Shown in pieces: positions 1 through 10,600 of a DNA stretch of 64,000 nucleotides (positions are counted from its first letter, which is position 1; the number at the start of each line of letters is the position of its first letter). The translations under genes were made by a program, and so were the position numbers. Source of the stretch: Microvelia longipes (taxonomy: Eukaryota; Arthropoda; Insecta; Hemiptera; Veliidae). The stretch spans positions 34,822,445-34,886,444 of the forward strand of contig JACMZG010001908.1 in NCBI GenBank assembly GCA_018340805.1, read 5' to 3'. The notes under the pieces were generated by a model that saw nothing but the letters and a program-made list of their open reading frames with translations, was not told where the DNA came from and searched no databases.

Positions 1-280
1 GATTTTCATATACATGAATACCTCAATGATGATGATCTTTATGACATCTCTAGGTATTAATGGCTAAAGGGAGAGAAGGTAGTTGGGAAGGAGATCCCCT
101 ACCACTACCTTGTTTAGCATAGAACCTCATTCAGTGAGAACAATTAGTGACCATGAATCGGCCACAGTGTCAATTATATTTTAACATTATGTTAAGTATT
201 TATTACTGGTTTTTAGCTATTTAAGACTCATAATTTGCTACCTCCTAGCTAAAAAAGTGATTTTATTATTATTTTTATGA
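1..280. other. Non-coding flank upstream of gene A
   Basis: AT-rich sequence with no supportable coding frame. It probably belongs to the intron or upstream region preceding the coding exon of the gene at 433-906. Confidence 0.4.
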
Positions 281-295
281 TTCTATTTTTTTCAG
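281..295 (+). promoter_or_regulatory. Candidate 3' splice site before gene A
   Basis: A pyrimidine-rich tract ends in TTTTTTTCAG at 295, 137 nt before the ATG of gene A. The paralogue has a similar tract before its ATG, so both genes may have a non-coding first exon and keep the whole coding region in a later exon. This is inferred from sequence only; the upstream exon was not located. Confidence 0.4.
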
Positions 296-432
296 GGGTA
301 AAAATAAAATCTGAATTTCATTTGGGACAAATTAACTACTAACATATTCAAGTAAGAAAAAATGAAACTGTAATTAAAACAACTGTACTTAAAACAGAAA
401 AGATAAAGTAAAATTTCACAATAACCTTCAAA

Positions 433-906
433 ATGATTAATTCAGAGCTGAGTTTAAATTTTGGAAAAAATTCAGACCAAACAAAATCAATCAGAAACGA
501 ATGCGTCAGTACTCAACAAGAAGAATATATAAACAGTGGCAAAATAAGTACACAAGCTACTTCATTCATAACAAATGATAACATAAGTTCTCAACCAGCT
601 CAGTTCATTACAAATGATTTAAATTTTCAACCAGCTCAGTGCATTTCATATGATAACATCAGTACAAAAGTTTACACCATACCAACTCAAGTTAACAGTT
701 CAAATATCAATGATGGATCAATGTTCCATGGATTACAAACTACATCTGTCAACACTCCAACTAGAAGCGTCTACGCTAATCTAACCAACTATGAAAACAC
801 TAGTCATAGTTCTATTTGCGGAAAACTATTTGCATGCATATTTTTGGTAGTATTTATATCAGTTGCAGTATTTATAATTACAAATATCGCTATATTTGTA
901 AGATAA
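433..906 (+). CDS. Gene A: small C-terminally anchored membrane protein, unknown family
   Basis: A 157-residue protein encoded without an intron. I do not recognise the family and assign no function. The N-terminal 125 residues are polar and rich in Ser, Thr, Asn and Gln, with a short repeat of the form SSQPAQFITND at about 52-62 and a shortened second copy (FQPAQCISYDN) at about 65-75. Two motifs, MFHGLQTT (97-104) and PTRSVYANLTNY (109-120), are conserved in the neighbouring paralogue. A cysteine-flanked hydrophobic helix at about 132-156 lies at the very end with only Arg after it, which is the layout of a tail-anchored protein with its N-terminus in the cytosol. There is no signal peptide. 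The ATG follows AAAA, as in the paralogue, and AATAAA follows at 1009. Retention of both motifs in two copies argues for real genes. Confidence 0.6.
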   Translation: MINSELSLNFGKNSDQTKSIRNECVSTQQEEYINSGKISTQATSFITNDNISSQPAQFITNDLNFQPAQCISYDNISTKVYTIPTQVNSSNINDGSMFHGLQTTSVNTPTRSVYANLTNYENTSHSSICGKLFACIFLVVFISVAVFIITNIAIFVR

Positions 907-1008
907 GAGGTGACAACTTAATTTCATCAACCTTAATTTGCTTTCATGAGAAAAAATACAGAAGTAAATAATTTTAGTTTCTAACATTTCCTTAAAATTG
1001 TGTTAGGA

Positions 1009-1014
1009 AATAAA
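1009..1014 (+). promoter_or_regulatory. Poly(A) signal of gene A
   Basis: Canonical AATAAA 103 nt after the stop codon of gene A. Confidence 0.5.
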
Positions 1015-1167
1015 TTATAAAACCAAGAAGACTTATTTTTAAAGAGGTGAAAAGTAGAACCAGGTAGAACCATTTAAATATAAATATACCAAAAAGACTT
1101 ATGAGGTTAATTTTTGTCTTTTGGTGAGATTGAAAAGAAATAACTTCTAATGCAATTAATAAGGAAT

Positions 1168-1800
1168 AACTATATTATAACACACAGCTAAAGTCAGTTG
1201 ACAGCCCGCCAAAATCTCAATGCTTTTAACCCTCTTTTCTAACAAAAAAAATCCCTTCTTTTAATTAATGAAAAAAAAATTTACAGCAACACTGTAAGTC
1301 AGGTTATGTTTTGAATTTTATTATTTGTATTTATTTGATATCGTATTTTTAAATATTATTTATTTACTTTTTAAGCAAGATATTGTTAAAAAGATATCTT
1401 TTTAAGTAAAAACTGTTAAAGATATCTTTTAAAATTACCAACTAAGTGTTGCTTTAAAAATGTTCGGAAGTATGAATTAAGTGGAGTTAAAGTTGTTAAT
1501 TACGTTAGGCAATGGATATTTCTATGATAAAAGTTTACTGAACAGATTGAAATGGAACCAAACGAACTCAAACAGATCAAAATGCACAATGAGGGAAATA
1601 AAAACCACGCGAGGTTACAAATGCGTACAACCAGTGTTGCCTTAGTATGATATTATTTACGAAAAAGGTATTTTTTTGTACCGAGGTTGGTATGAGGTGG
1701 AGAGGGAAAGGGCGTGGTCGGTCTAAACCAATAAAATTCTTTCCCCCCTACATTTTTTTGTGCGCTGCCAACTGACTTTAGTCATGTGTTATATTGTAAC
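1168..1800. mobile_element. Non-autonomous DNA element with about 33-bp terminal inverted repeats
   Basis: The left end (about 1170-1204) reads AACACACAGCTAAAGTCAGTTGACAGC and its complement appears at about 1757-1795 with a few changes; both ends share the block CTAAAGTCAGTTG. The roughly 560-bp interior has no coding frame. This is the layout of a MITE. I could not fix the target duplication and so do not assign a superfamily. Confidence 0.6.
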
Positions 1801-2019
1801 ACCAAAAAATAAATGCGTATTTTTATTTTTATAATTCTTTATGAGAATATTAGATCTTCATTTTAAGCTCATTATAGCAAATCATTATAGTACAACATTT
1901 AAATATTAGATCTACATTATATCAAAGGATTTGATAATTTAAATTTTATGCGGTAAAATATCATGATTTTGACTGATGTAAACAGCACCGGATTAAAGGG
2001 AATGTGACCAGGCGGCCGC

Positions 2020-2590
2020 CCAAAATTTGGCACGTATGTGGCTATGTATAAATTTACATGTAGGCTATCATCTCATTATCAGCATTAGTTTAATTGTTAT
2101 TAAATGACTTGTGTACGTTTTTTTTAAAATTGTAAAAAACGGAAAATTATCCAAGTGAGTTGAAATTTGGTACGAATGTATAACTTTACGTAACAAATAA
2201 GTACTCTAAATTTCGTAAATAAGTATATCCATGATTTAGATTTAGATTTGGATAAAATTTTCATTGTCGAGGACCCATAACAGGGTATGACAATAGTAAA
2301 AATAAAAAAAAGAATAATAATTTAGAATTTAAAATTTATAAACTCCATGATTTTTGTTGGATCATAAAAGTTAAGGAGCATCGAGCATTATCAGTACCTG
2401 GATGAGTTATCGCTGGGTATGAAACATATGTTTATACTGTCTGAGGATGAGCAAAGTGAGTCCAAAGATGTGTTGTTGTATAAATTTAACGACATGTATA
2501 CTGTGAGTCTGAAGCAGGTAGGATTAGCGTAGCGAATCCAATGTTATGAGGAAAAGTTCCGAGATACCCTGTACCCGATTTTTTAGCATA
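2020..2590 (+). repeat. Family 5S repeat, copy 1 (with a 110-bp insertion)
   Basis: Shares with the copies at 4472 and 9721 the blocks TCTCATTATCAGCATTAG, GACTTGTGTACGTTTT, TTGAAATTTGGTAC and ATCCATGATTTTTGTT. An unrelated stretch at about 2235-2345 interrupts it. The 5S-like module is at 2357-2420, followed by TCTGAGGATGAGCAAAGTGA and then GCGTAGCGAATCCAATG and GAGGAAAAGTTCCGAG at the 3' end. Non-coding. Confidence 0.8.
2357..2420 (+). repeat. 5S rRNA-like module in family 5S copy 1
   Basis: GATCATAAAAGTTAAGGAGC followed by ATCGAGC, TCAGTACCTGGATGAGTTA and CGCTGGG follows the order and spacing of 5S rRNA from about nucleotide 40 to 105, including the A-box, intermediate-element and C-box positions of the RNA polymerase III type 1 internal promoter. 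The first 40 nucleotides of 5S rRNA are absent, so this is not a functional 5S gene. Confidence 0.7.
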
Positions 2591-3320
2591 CTTTAAGATC
2601 CGTAATAACCGGTGGTCTTGACTGTGACTGCTGTGCCAATATTATTTTAATCATGCATAGCAGGATTGATTATAAAAATTAATAAGTTGTGGGAGGGAAT
2701 GAGGGAGGTGGCACGAATTTCAAAGTTCAGCTGGGGCTCTTAAATACCTAGGTCCAGCCCTGGATGTAAACAAACTTTTTCATATATTTTAAGAGTAATA
2801 AAAAAATCAATAGCTATGGAAGTGCTAGTGCTAATTTAGAGTTTTTCGCTATCTGACAATATATCAAAAATTGAAAAGGAGTAGAAAAATTAAAATTTAT
2901 AGCTGTTAAAACTTAAAATGTAACAGTCAATATTTTCAAAATAGTGACCAATATCAAAATAAAATTTTATGAATTAATTTAACTTCTAAAGACATAAATT
3001 TGTGTCAAATGTCAATTGAATCATTCAAATTATCGATTTTTAACATTTTTTTTAAAAAATTTAATGACAGCAAAATAGGTTATTTTAGTCTAAAATATAA
3101 TTTTCCGGGCAGCACAACTAGACCTAAAGTTTGATTTCTATGTCAAATCTCAACTGTTTAGCATGAACAATGAACACAGCGGGAGTTATCCATGACACTG
3201 ATAATTATGATAAAACCTTGGTTTTGGTTTTTTTGGGTGAACACAATACTTTTTCTTAAACTTATGGTATTGGATGAGGAAAAGTAATAAATAGGCAACT
3301 AGCTAAACAATATACAGAGG
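2591..3320. other. AT-rich spacer
   Basis: No coding frame, repeat match or structured motif seen. Confidence 0.4.
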
Positions 3321-3322
3321 TA

Positions 3323-3480
3323 GGGGTACCTCTGAACGTTTCCTCTCGCATCAGATTCACTAAGCTTATCCTACCAAATTCAGACTCGTTTGCTCTACGC
3401 TGAATATAAAATTGGCCAAATTTATATTGCAACTTTTGACTTGCTTCATTTTTCTTAGATGCGTGTTTTGCTCTCATATT
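3323..3480 (-). repeat. Family 5S repeat, 3'-end fragment (copy 2)
   Basis: Reads GGGGTACCTCTGAACGTTTC, then CTAAGCTTATCCTACC, CAGACTCGTTTGC and CCAAATTTATATTGCAAC, the reverse complement of the 3' end of the family. The 5S-like module is missing. The open frame through it is an accident of the repeat. Confidence 0.7.
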
Positions 3481-3824
3481 AGGATTCCGGGCACAAAGTT
3501 ATGATTCCAGCGGCCAAAATGTTAATAATGTTTCAATATTTTAACGACAAAATATTCCTAATTAATCCATTTTTGAGAAAAATGTTGAATTTTCATATTT
3601 GCTCTTCTGAAAATTTCAGTGAGCTATAAATTTGCTTCAACCCATCTTAGATCTCAATCTACACAAAGATAGATCACTGAGCTAAAAATGTTCCATAGAA
3701 TGATCAGGTCACACCCAAACATGCTCTATTGTCACTATAAAATGACACACATACAATCACATACAATTTAGTTAACTAAATTCTATTTTCATACTTAATT
3801 TTTTAGCTAATAGGGCATTAATTT

Positions 3825-3840
3825 TTCTTTTTTTTTTCAG
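3825..3840 (+). promoter_or_regulatory. Candidate 3' splice site before gene B
   Basis: A long T-rich tract ending in TTTTTTTCAG at 3840, 72 nt before the ATG of gene B; the counterpart of the site at 295 before gene A. A tiny upstream frame (ATG at 3841, stop at 3853) would start the leader if this site is used. Confidence 0.45.
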
Positions 3841-3912
3841 ATGTGTATAAAATAACAATAGATAAAAGGACACAAACCATAAAATAAATCAGAAAACACA
3901 AAAAAGGAGAAA

Positions 3913-4347
3913 ATGGTTTGCTCTGAGCCAAACTCAGATTTTGGAATGACTCCAGACCAAACACAATCAACTGGAAATGAACACATAATAAGTTCTCAAC
4001 CAGCACAATTAATCACAAATGATTACATAAATTCTCAACCAGCACAATTAGTCACAAATGATTACATAAGCACCCAAGCTACTGAAGTTTTCAGCACAAA
4101 CATTCACGATGGACCAATGTTTCATGGACTACAAACAACTACTCTACACTCCCCAACAAGGACAGTCTACACTAATCTCACTAACTATGGAAGTGTTAGT
4201 CATGGTTCTTGTTGTAAAAAAGCATTTGCAGCAGTATTTGCCGCTATATTTGTAATTTTATTTATTGGGGTTACAACATTTATAATCACTAAAGCAGTGG
4301 GAATAGAAAGATCTACTTTCCCCACACAAGAACCTTTCTTTCCTTAA
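3913..4347 (+). CDS. Gene B: paralogue of gene A, C-terminally anchored membrane protein
   Basis: A 144-residue intronless product in the same orientation as gene A, 3.5 kb downstream. The family is unknown to me. Two tandem 13-residue repeats, SSQPAQLITND and NSQPAQLVTND, occupy about 27-50. MFHGLQTT (69-76) and PTRTVYTNLTNY (81-92) match gene A. A Cys-Cys-Lys-Lys stretch (100-103) precedes a hydrophobic helix at about 104-125, followed by 19 residues, longer than the single residue of gene A. The paired cysteines next to the membrane could be lipid-modified (inference). The repeat region and the tail differ most between the copies, while the two motifs and the helix are kept. AATAAA at 4390 follows the stop. 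Confidence 0.62.
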   Translation: MVCSEPNSDFGMTPDQTQSTGNEHIISSQPAQLITNDYINSQPAQLVTNDYISTQATEVFSTNIHDGPMFHGLQTTTLHSPTRTVYTNLTNYGSVSHGSCCKKAFAAVFAAIFVILFIGVTTFIITKAVGIERSTFPTQEPFFP

Positions 4348-4389
4348 AAAAAAGGAAATTCGCTAATAAGTAAGACTTCAGAGAATAAT

Positions 4390-4395
4390 AATAAA
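4390..4395 (+). promoter_or_regulatory. Poly(A) signal of gene B
   Basis: AATAAA 43 nt after the stop codon, with two more AATAAA-type hexamers in the next 20 nt. Confidence 0.5.
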
Positions 4396-4471
4396 TAACT
4401 AAAATAAAAATAAAACATTTTTGTGGGAGCCAAACAAGAAGGGAGTAATCTCAATCTCAAATTAGCTTATT

Positions 4472-5160
4472 TTTACTTTTCCTCATTTAAACAGTAGAGA
4501 TATAGGAAAAGTATTATGTTTGCAAAAAAATCCGAAAACGGGATGTCACCTGAATTATCTGTTTCAGGAGTTTTTAAGGCCTCTTAAGGGGTTTTTACTA
4601 AGTTGTCAGTCAGTATGTGTTTTCTGTTATCATCCTAGTTACCAGTGTATTCATGCCAGAGAGTTGAAACTTGGTACGAAAATCAATCTGCAGGTGTAGT
4701 TGTGTTATTCGGAAAATATTTTTTTTATGTCCTCATTAATCTGCAATAATGACTCACCTAAAATTTTAAAAATTTACAAAACACAAAAAGATGTTGTGAT
4801 CAATTTAAGATTTGGCATGCATGTAGCCATGTATAAGACTAGCAAATGTGCTAAGGGTCGTCTCATTATTAGCATTAGTTCAATTTTTATCAGACGACTT
4901 GTGTACATTTTAAAAAAAATTGTAAACAATAGGAAAATAATCCAATTAAGTTGAAATTTCGTACAAATGAATACCTTTACATAATAAATAAGTACTCCAA
5001 GTTTAGTTTTAATACGACAAGTATGTCAATGGTTTTTGTAGGATCATATTAGTTATCGAATGTGGTCATCGCCTAGATGGGTTACCACTGGAAATGAAAC
5101 AGATGTGTATACTATCTAAAGATGAGTGAAGCGAGTCCGAGGTCATGAGGAAAATCAGTC
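4472..5160 (+). repeat. Family 5S repeat, copy 3 (near full length)
   Basis: Begins TTTACTTTTCCTCATTTA and GATATAGGAAAAGTATT, continues through GGGATGTCACCTGAATTATC, GAGAGTTGAAACTTGGTAC, TTTGGCATGCATGTAGCCAT and TTGAAATTTCGTACAAATG, has a decayed 5S-like module at about 5035-5095 (GGATCATATTAGTTATCG, AGATGGGTTACCACTGG), and ends in GAGTGAAGCGAGTCCGAGG. The start ACTTTTCCTCAT is the reverse complement of ATGAGGAAAAGT near the 3' end of the family, so short terminal inverted repeats are possible. Confidence 0.8.
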
Positions 5161-5860
5161 ATGTTTTTTTAATCAGTCATAAATCCACATTTTGTGTTTC
5201 GGGCACCACACTGCTTCCTATACCTTTGTCTTTAGGTATTACAGTGTTCACTTCCTCTAATCTATGCAATCTACATGATGTGTCTTCTATGATAAAATAA
5301 TCAGCATTTTAATCCATAAAATAATAAATGGAGCAGTTATGATGGTCCTTTTCAAAATAAGGTTGAGTTTTAAAACCTAACAATTTATAAAGAGTCATTA
5401 ATTAACTAAGTGCACCCTTCATTTATAGCCAGAGTAAAATAAACAATTCTTTAGCAAAGGGTAATAAATAATATTAATAGTCTCATTTTCAAGAAATAAA
5501 ATTGGTGCTGTATAGTTTGTACGATAAATTAATGGAATCTCACTGATATTAACATGTCATTTTTACTATAAATACACAATTTCTATTTTGGTCTGAAAAT
5601 GATTTTGGCCTAGGCAAAAATACTGATTTTTAAAACTTTACATATATATTTATTTTTTTTAAATATTATTTACTTGTTAAATTTAACACACTAGTTTAAG
5701 TTAATGTATTAGGCACATTATACCTTAATGTACATAACTAGTAACTATAAAAAATTATGTATCATTTAACTTTTAAATAAAAAACTTTAATGTTAAAAAT
5801 AATACTTCTATAAAATGTATTTTTGTAAAAATAAAATGATTGATAGATCTTAATATTTAT
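5161..5860. other. AT-rich spacer
   Basis: No coding frame or recognised repeat seen. Confidence 0.4.
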
Positions 5861-5865
5861 TTATG

Positions 5866-6605
5866 CACCAAGGGAGTTAAAGAATGCTATCATTTCCCTG
5901 AGCGTTAGTTGTTTCCTAAGGTGTAAGCCAAGGGAACCAAAGCATTTGACTCCCCAGGTGAAGCATTTTACTCCCAAGGTGCATACAAGATTTTATTTTC
6001 ATACTTTGACCCCATTTAATTATTATTATTTTATTCTGATTTTTATATGTTTTGTTGTATTTTATTCCAATTTTTTTGGTCGGACCCCACCCTCTATAAA
6101 TGTTGGGGGTGCTCCTGAAAAGAATTACTTTTTATTGCTTCAAACAACTTCTTTGACCTAAAACGGATATCGAGCCAATAAAATTTTGTTTGTGATCAGG
6201 TCTCCCTTATAAATTTTAGTATGCTGCCCCCCCCCCCCCCAAACAACATTTCTTATTGTTCCAAACAATGTCTTTTGACCTGAAAAGGATTTTGAGCCAT
6301 TACATTTTTTTTTGTTTGGTTCCACCTTATACATTTTGAGGGTGCTGCCCCTACCAAAAAATATTTTTTTATTGTTCCAAACAACATCAAACGGATGTTG
6401 AGCCAATACAAAAGAATGTTTGGGTTGGTAAAGTGTTAAAAAATTGATCGGTCCTCTGTATAAATTTAAAAATACCACTACCCCAAAAAATGGATACAAT
6501 TGGTTCTTTATTCCAAAGGGAGGAAAAGGTACTTTTTACTCCCAAGGGAGAGAAAAGTAACTTTTTCTCCCTTGAGAGTGAAAAGTGCTTCTTTACTGCC
6601 TAAAA
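5866..6605. repeat. Element containing a tandem array of about 120-bp units
   Basis: The outer parts carry several copies of CTCCCAAGG-type motifs (near 5870, 5930, 5953, 5973, 6515, 6540). The core at about 6077-6440 has three diverged units, each with a GGGTGCTGCCCC-like start, a TTATTGTTCCAAACAA block, GACCTGAAACGGAT and GAGCCAATA. Unit 2 carries a run of about 15 C residues near 6227-6241. Open frames here run through the array and are not genes. Confidence 0.6.
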
Positions 6606-7691
6606 ACTAGTCAATAAACTTCACATTATACACCATCTGGAGATAAAATGTATTTTTATAAAAATAAAAGGATTCATAGAATGAATTTATTATGTGCAGG
6701 CTCTCATTGGCAAATGATCCACCACAGGTTCATTTCAATCAAAAACAGGTGAAGATTTTACAAGTAAAGACTTCATCTGCTTTTGATTTGCTTCTAAATT
6801 TCATTAGAAATTTATAGCCACTCAACTACAACCTATTTATTTTTAACCAATTAAAAGAAAAGAAGAACATTACAGAAAATTGTTCAAATAATTTAAAAAT
6901 GTATAAATTATATTAGCATCTGGTGTTTAGCAGATAATAGCATAGAACAAACATGTTAGTATTAGTAATTAATACCAAAATCAACTTCTAACTTTAAGGC
7001 ACATCATCAGTGCCAAAGACAAGAGTATAAAGATATAGGTAAGTCTTAAGATACCATAACCACCACTGACATATCTATCTTTGGTTCAAATCATCATTTA
7101 AGAAATCACCAGTAATAAAATAAAGTTGCTTTTAGAAAAAAGTCAAAAAAATTATTGACTACTTAAAGTCTCTCAAGTTATTCTCCTTATTTGTCATTAA
7201 GAGTTAGTTAGCTAACTATTTGTGCAAAGCATTCTGGTTTTACACATCTTAAAATATTACTATTTCATTCATAAAATTAAACAAAATATTTACAATAATT
7301 ACACATTTTATATGACGCAGTTTTATTACTTAATAAAAACATGAATCAAAACTTTCAATGACTCATACAATTACAAAATTGCTAGCAATTTGAACTTTTT
7401 TTAAAAAAATGTTATCTTTAAAATAAATTATTACGTAGATATAAAACAAGAGGGAAATATAATAGATAATATAGATTATGATTCACACCTATATACAAGT
7501 CAAAAATTTTGAAAAGGTGTGGCAATGTCAATGTGTTAGTGTGTGCAGCAGTTAAGAGACAAAAAGATAAGATAGATAACACATAATTTCAAGAGATTTT
7601 TTTAATTTGAACTCAGTCAAGTTACAGTGTCCTAAATTTCACATATTTCTTTGTTTAAAAGTTTTGGTGTTCAAATAAATTAAGTGTGAAA
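6606..7691 (+). other. 5' flank of Ssk
   Basis: AT-rich sequence preceding the first coding exon of Ssk; it must hold the promoter or a 5' untranslated exon, but I see no clear TATA box or initiator. No repeats recognised. Confidence 0.35.
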
Positions 7692-10600
7692 ATGGCTATC
7701 GATCTGCAAACGATTATCACTATTTCTATAAAAACATTAAAACTTGTAAGTATCATGCAATTAACTTTTATTATTTTAATAGTTTTCAGAGTATATATCT
7801 TAAAAATAAAGATAAAAAATGTAAGAGTTATTTAGGATATTATTTTTAAGCACATAAAATTTTTTAAACGTAGCAAATAGAAAATAAAATTAATTAATTA
7901 ATTAACCAAAACAAAATTCACATATTAGATAATGTCAAAGTATTAGCTAAATACAGCAAATAGTTTAAATATTAAGAAATATTTGTAAACTAAAGCCCCA
8001 CCCATTAAATCCTATTAAGTATACATACGATAAAATAAAAATATTTTAAGCTAAAATTGATTTGTTGTATTTGTGGTCACACATATGTTACGTTTATAAT
8101 AAAAATTAAACCTACCAAAAACAATATAACTATGTGTTTCAAAATGTCCACAAAGATCTCACTATCTATACAGAGGTTTAACTGATTTACTTAACATTTG
8201 AAAGTAACAAAGTAATATCATTACTGCATATTCAGAAAATTATTTAAATGGATAAACCTAATCTCTCCCTTCAGTAGGTATATAGGAAAAGTATTGTGTT
8301 TGCAAAAAATCCAAACTGGGATGTCACAGGTATTATCCGTTTCAAGTGTTTTTAAAGCCTCCTGAGTGGTTTTTGCAAATTTGTCTGTCTGTATATGTGT
8401 GTGTCTATTATCATCGAAGCACCCAGTGTAATATTGCTAGAGAGTTGAAACTTTGAACAAAAACTAGTCTACTGCTGTAGTTGTGCTATTCGGGTAATTT
8501 GTTTTTATGATGTCATTATGTCAAGTTGTAACGTTGGCAATATTAGAGTGTCTTATTTAAATTGAGAGGCAACCATCAGCTTCTTCTCCTTGGAGGCTTG
8601 CCAGCAGAGTGCATAAAAATAAAGGTATTCAACTTTAGAGGCAGTGTTTGCAATGGTATATATAAGAGTGAAATACCTGACATACACTTATAGTTTCATT
8701 CATTCATTACATTTGTATGGTTCTGGATCTATGGAGTCAAAACTGCTGTAATTATAACAAGTGCCATAATCTGTTATGAATACCTCTGAATTCTATGTTA
8801 TCTCATAATAAAGCTGAAGAAGCTATAAAACATGTTCACACTGCTGGCACGTCGCCAAGGAGAAAGAGCTGATGATGACCTTTCAATTTACAGAAAAGTT
8901 AATTTCCCTGCTTTTTGGACCAATGACTTGGCGGGGAATATTTTACTACACAAGTGGTTTTTGGTAAGATCATATATATCAATGGCATACATGAGGAAAA
9001 GTAAAATTAACAGTGCGAAGCACACAGAAGAATATAAAAACATAGGCTTTTTAGACTCTTGGTTTGGCCCATTCACTAAAAGTAATAAATCATACATAAA
9101 ACAGCTGTATCAGCTGATTGTTGTAATGTAAATCAAATTTTCTAAGGACCCCCTTACAGGAGAATGATGTCCCCTTAATCCTATAAGCTACATTTTTCTT
9201 TAGCTTTATTTAGTTGTTTTTCTAACCATCAAGTCGGAACACAAAACTACTATAATAAGAAAACTTGTAATGTAAGGGAAACAGCAACTGATCAGAACTT
9301 ATCACTATAAATGTACCTCGAAAGACAAACTCCATTAACCCCAAAATGATCTCATTAAAAAAGTTTATTATCATTCTTCAACCTTCCATAACATAAAGTT
9401 AAAAATAAGTCATGTTTTCGTTAGTTATCAAGTAATTTTATAAACAGGGGCCGCTTCATAAACTTCTGTCATTTGAATAACCTCTTAAACATCATTTTAC
9501 GTTAAAAAACTGCATCAAACAAAAATAAGAAACGAATATACATATATTGGACAAAAATACATATTTTGTAAAATAATAAATCCAGAGTAAACAAGAAATT
9601 CCAAAAAAGCAGGGCATCAAAGGCCATCAGAGTGGAAAGGATGAAGAAGTTCTTGTTTACAATTTAATGTTTTTTAATTATCTAATGATACATATTCATT
9701 AGTATTAGATTCATGCATTTTTACTTTTCCTCATTTATACCGTAGGTAAATAGAAAAAGTATTGTGTTGGCAATAAAATACGGATGACACAAGAATTATC
9801 CATTTCAGGTGTTTAAAAGCCTCCTGGGTAGTTTTGGCAAAGTTGTCTGTGTGTGTTATCATCGTAGCTCCTAGTGTATTTATATTAGAGAGCTAAAACA
9901 GTACAAAAATCAATCAAAACATGTAATTGTCCTATTCGGAAAATTATTTTTATGACATCATTAACCTGCAATAATGACTCTGCAAAAATTTTGAAAAATA
10001 ACAAAACGCCGAAAAATGATGCGATCAGATTGAGATTTGGCATGCATGTAGCTATAAATAAGACTAACATATGTGCTAAGTTTCATCTCATTATCAGCAT
10101 CAGTTCATTTTTTATCAAATGACCTGTGTATGTTTTTTAAAAATTTGTGAAAAATCAGAAAATAATCCAACGATTGAAATTTGGTACAAGTGATTCAATA
10201 CGACAAGTATTTGTATGGTCCTGGATCTATGGATTCAAAACTGCCTGTAAATATTACAGTGCATAATTTGTATGAATATCTACACGAATACTCTGAATTC
10301 TATGTTATCTCATAACAAAGCTGAAGAAGCTATAAAATTTGTTGACACTGCTGGCATGAGTCAAGGAGAAAAAGCTTATGATTGCCTTTCAATCATCAGC
10401 TGTTGTTAGGTTGTGTACCTATGATTTTCGTTAGATCATAAAAATTAAGCAGCATCGAGCCTGGAAGGGTGACTGCTGGAAATGAAACAGATGTATTTAC
10501 TAACTGAGGACGAGCAAAGCGAGTCCAAAGCAAAGAGGATAAACATAGCGAATCTGATGTCATAAGACAAATGTAAATGGGTAGCTCGTACCCATTTTTT

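Noticed and set aside
2357..2420. A true 5S rRNA gene
   Set aside because: The first 40 nucleotides and the closing stem of 5S rRNA are missing, and the same fragment recurs in many repeat copies.
6158..6499. 113-residue minus-strand frame
   Set aside because: It lies across the tandem array and reflects the repeat units.
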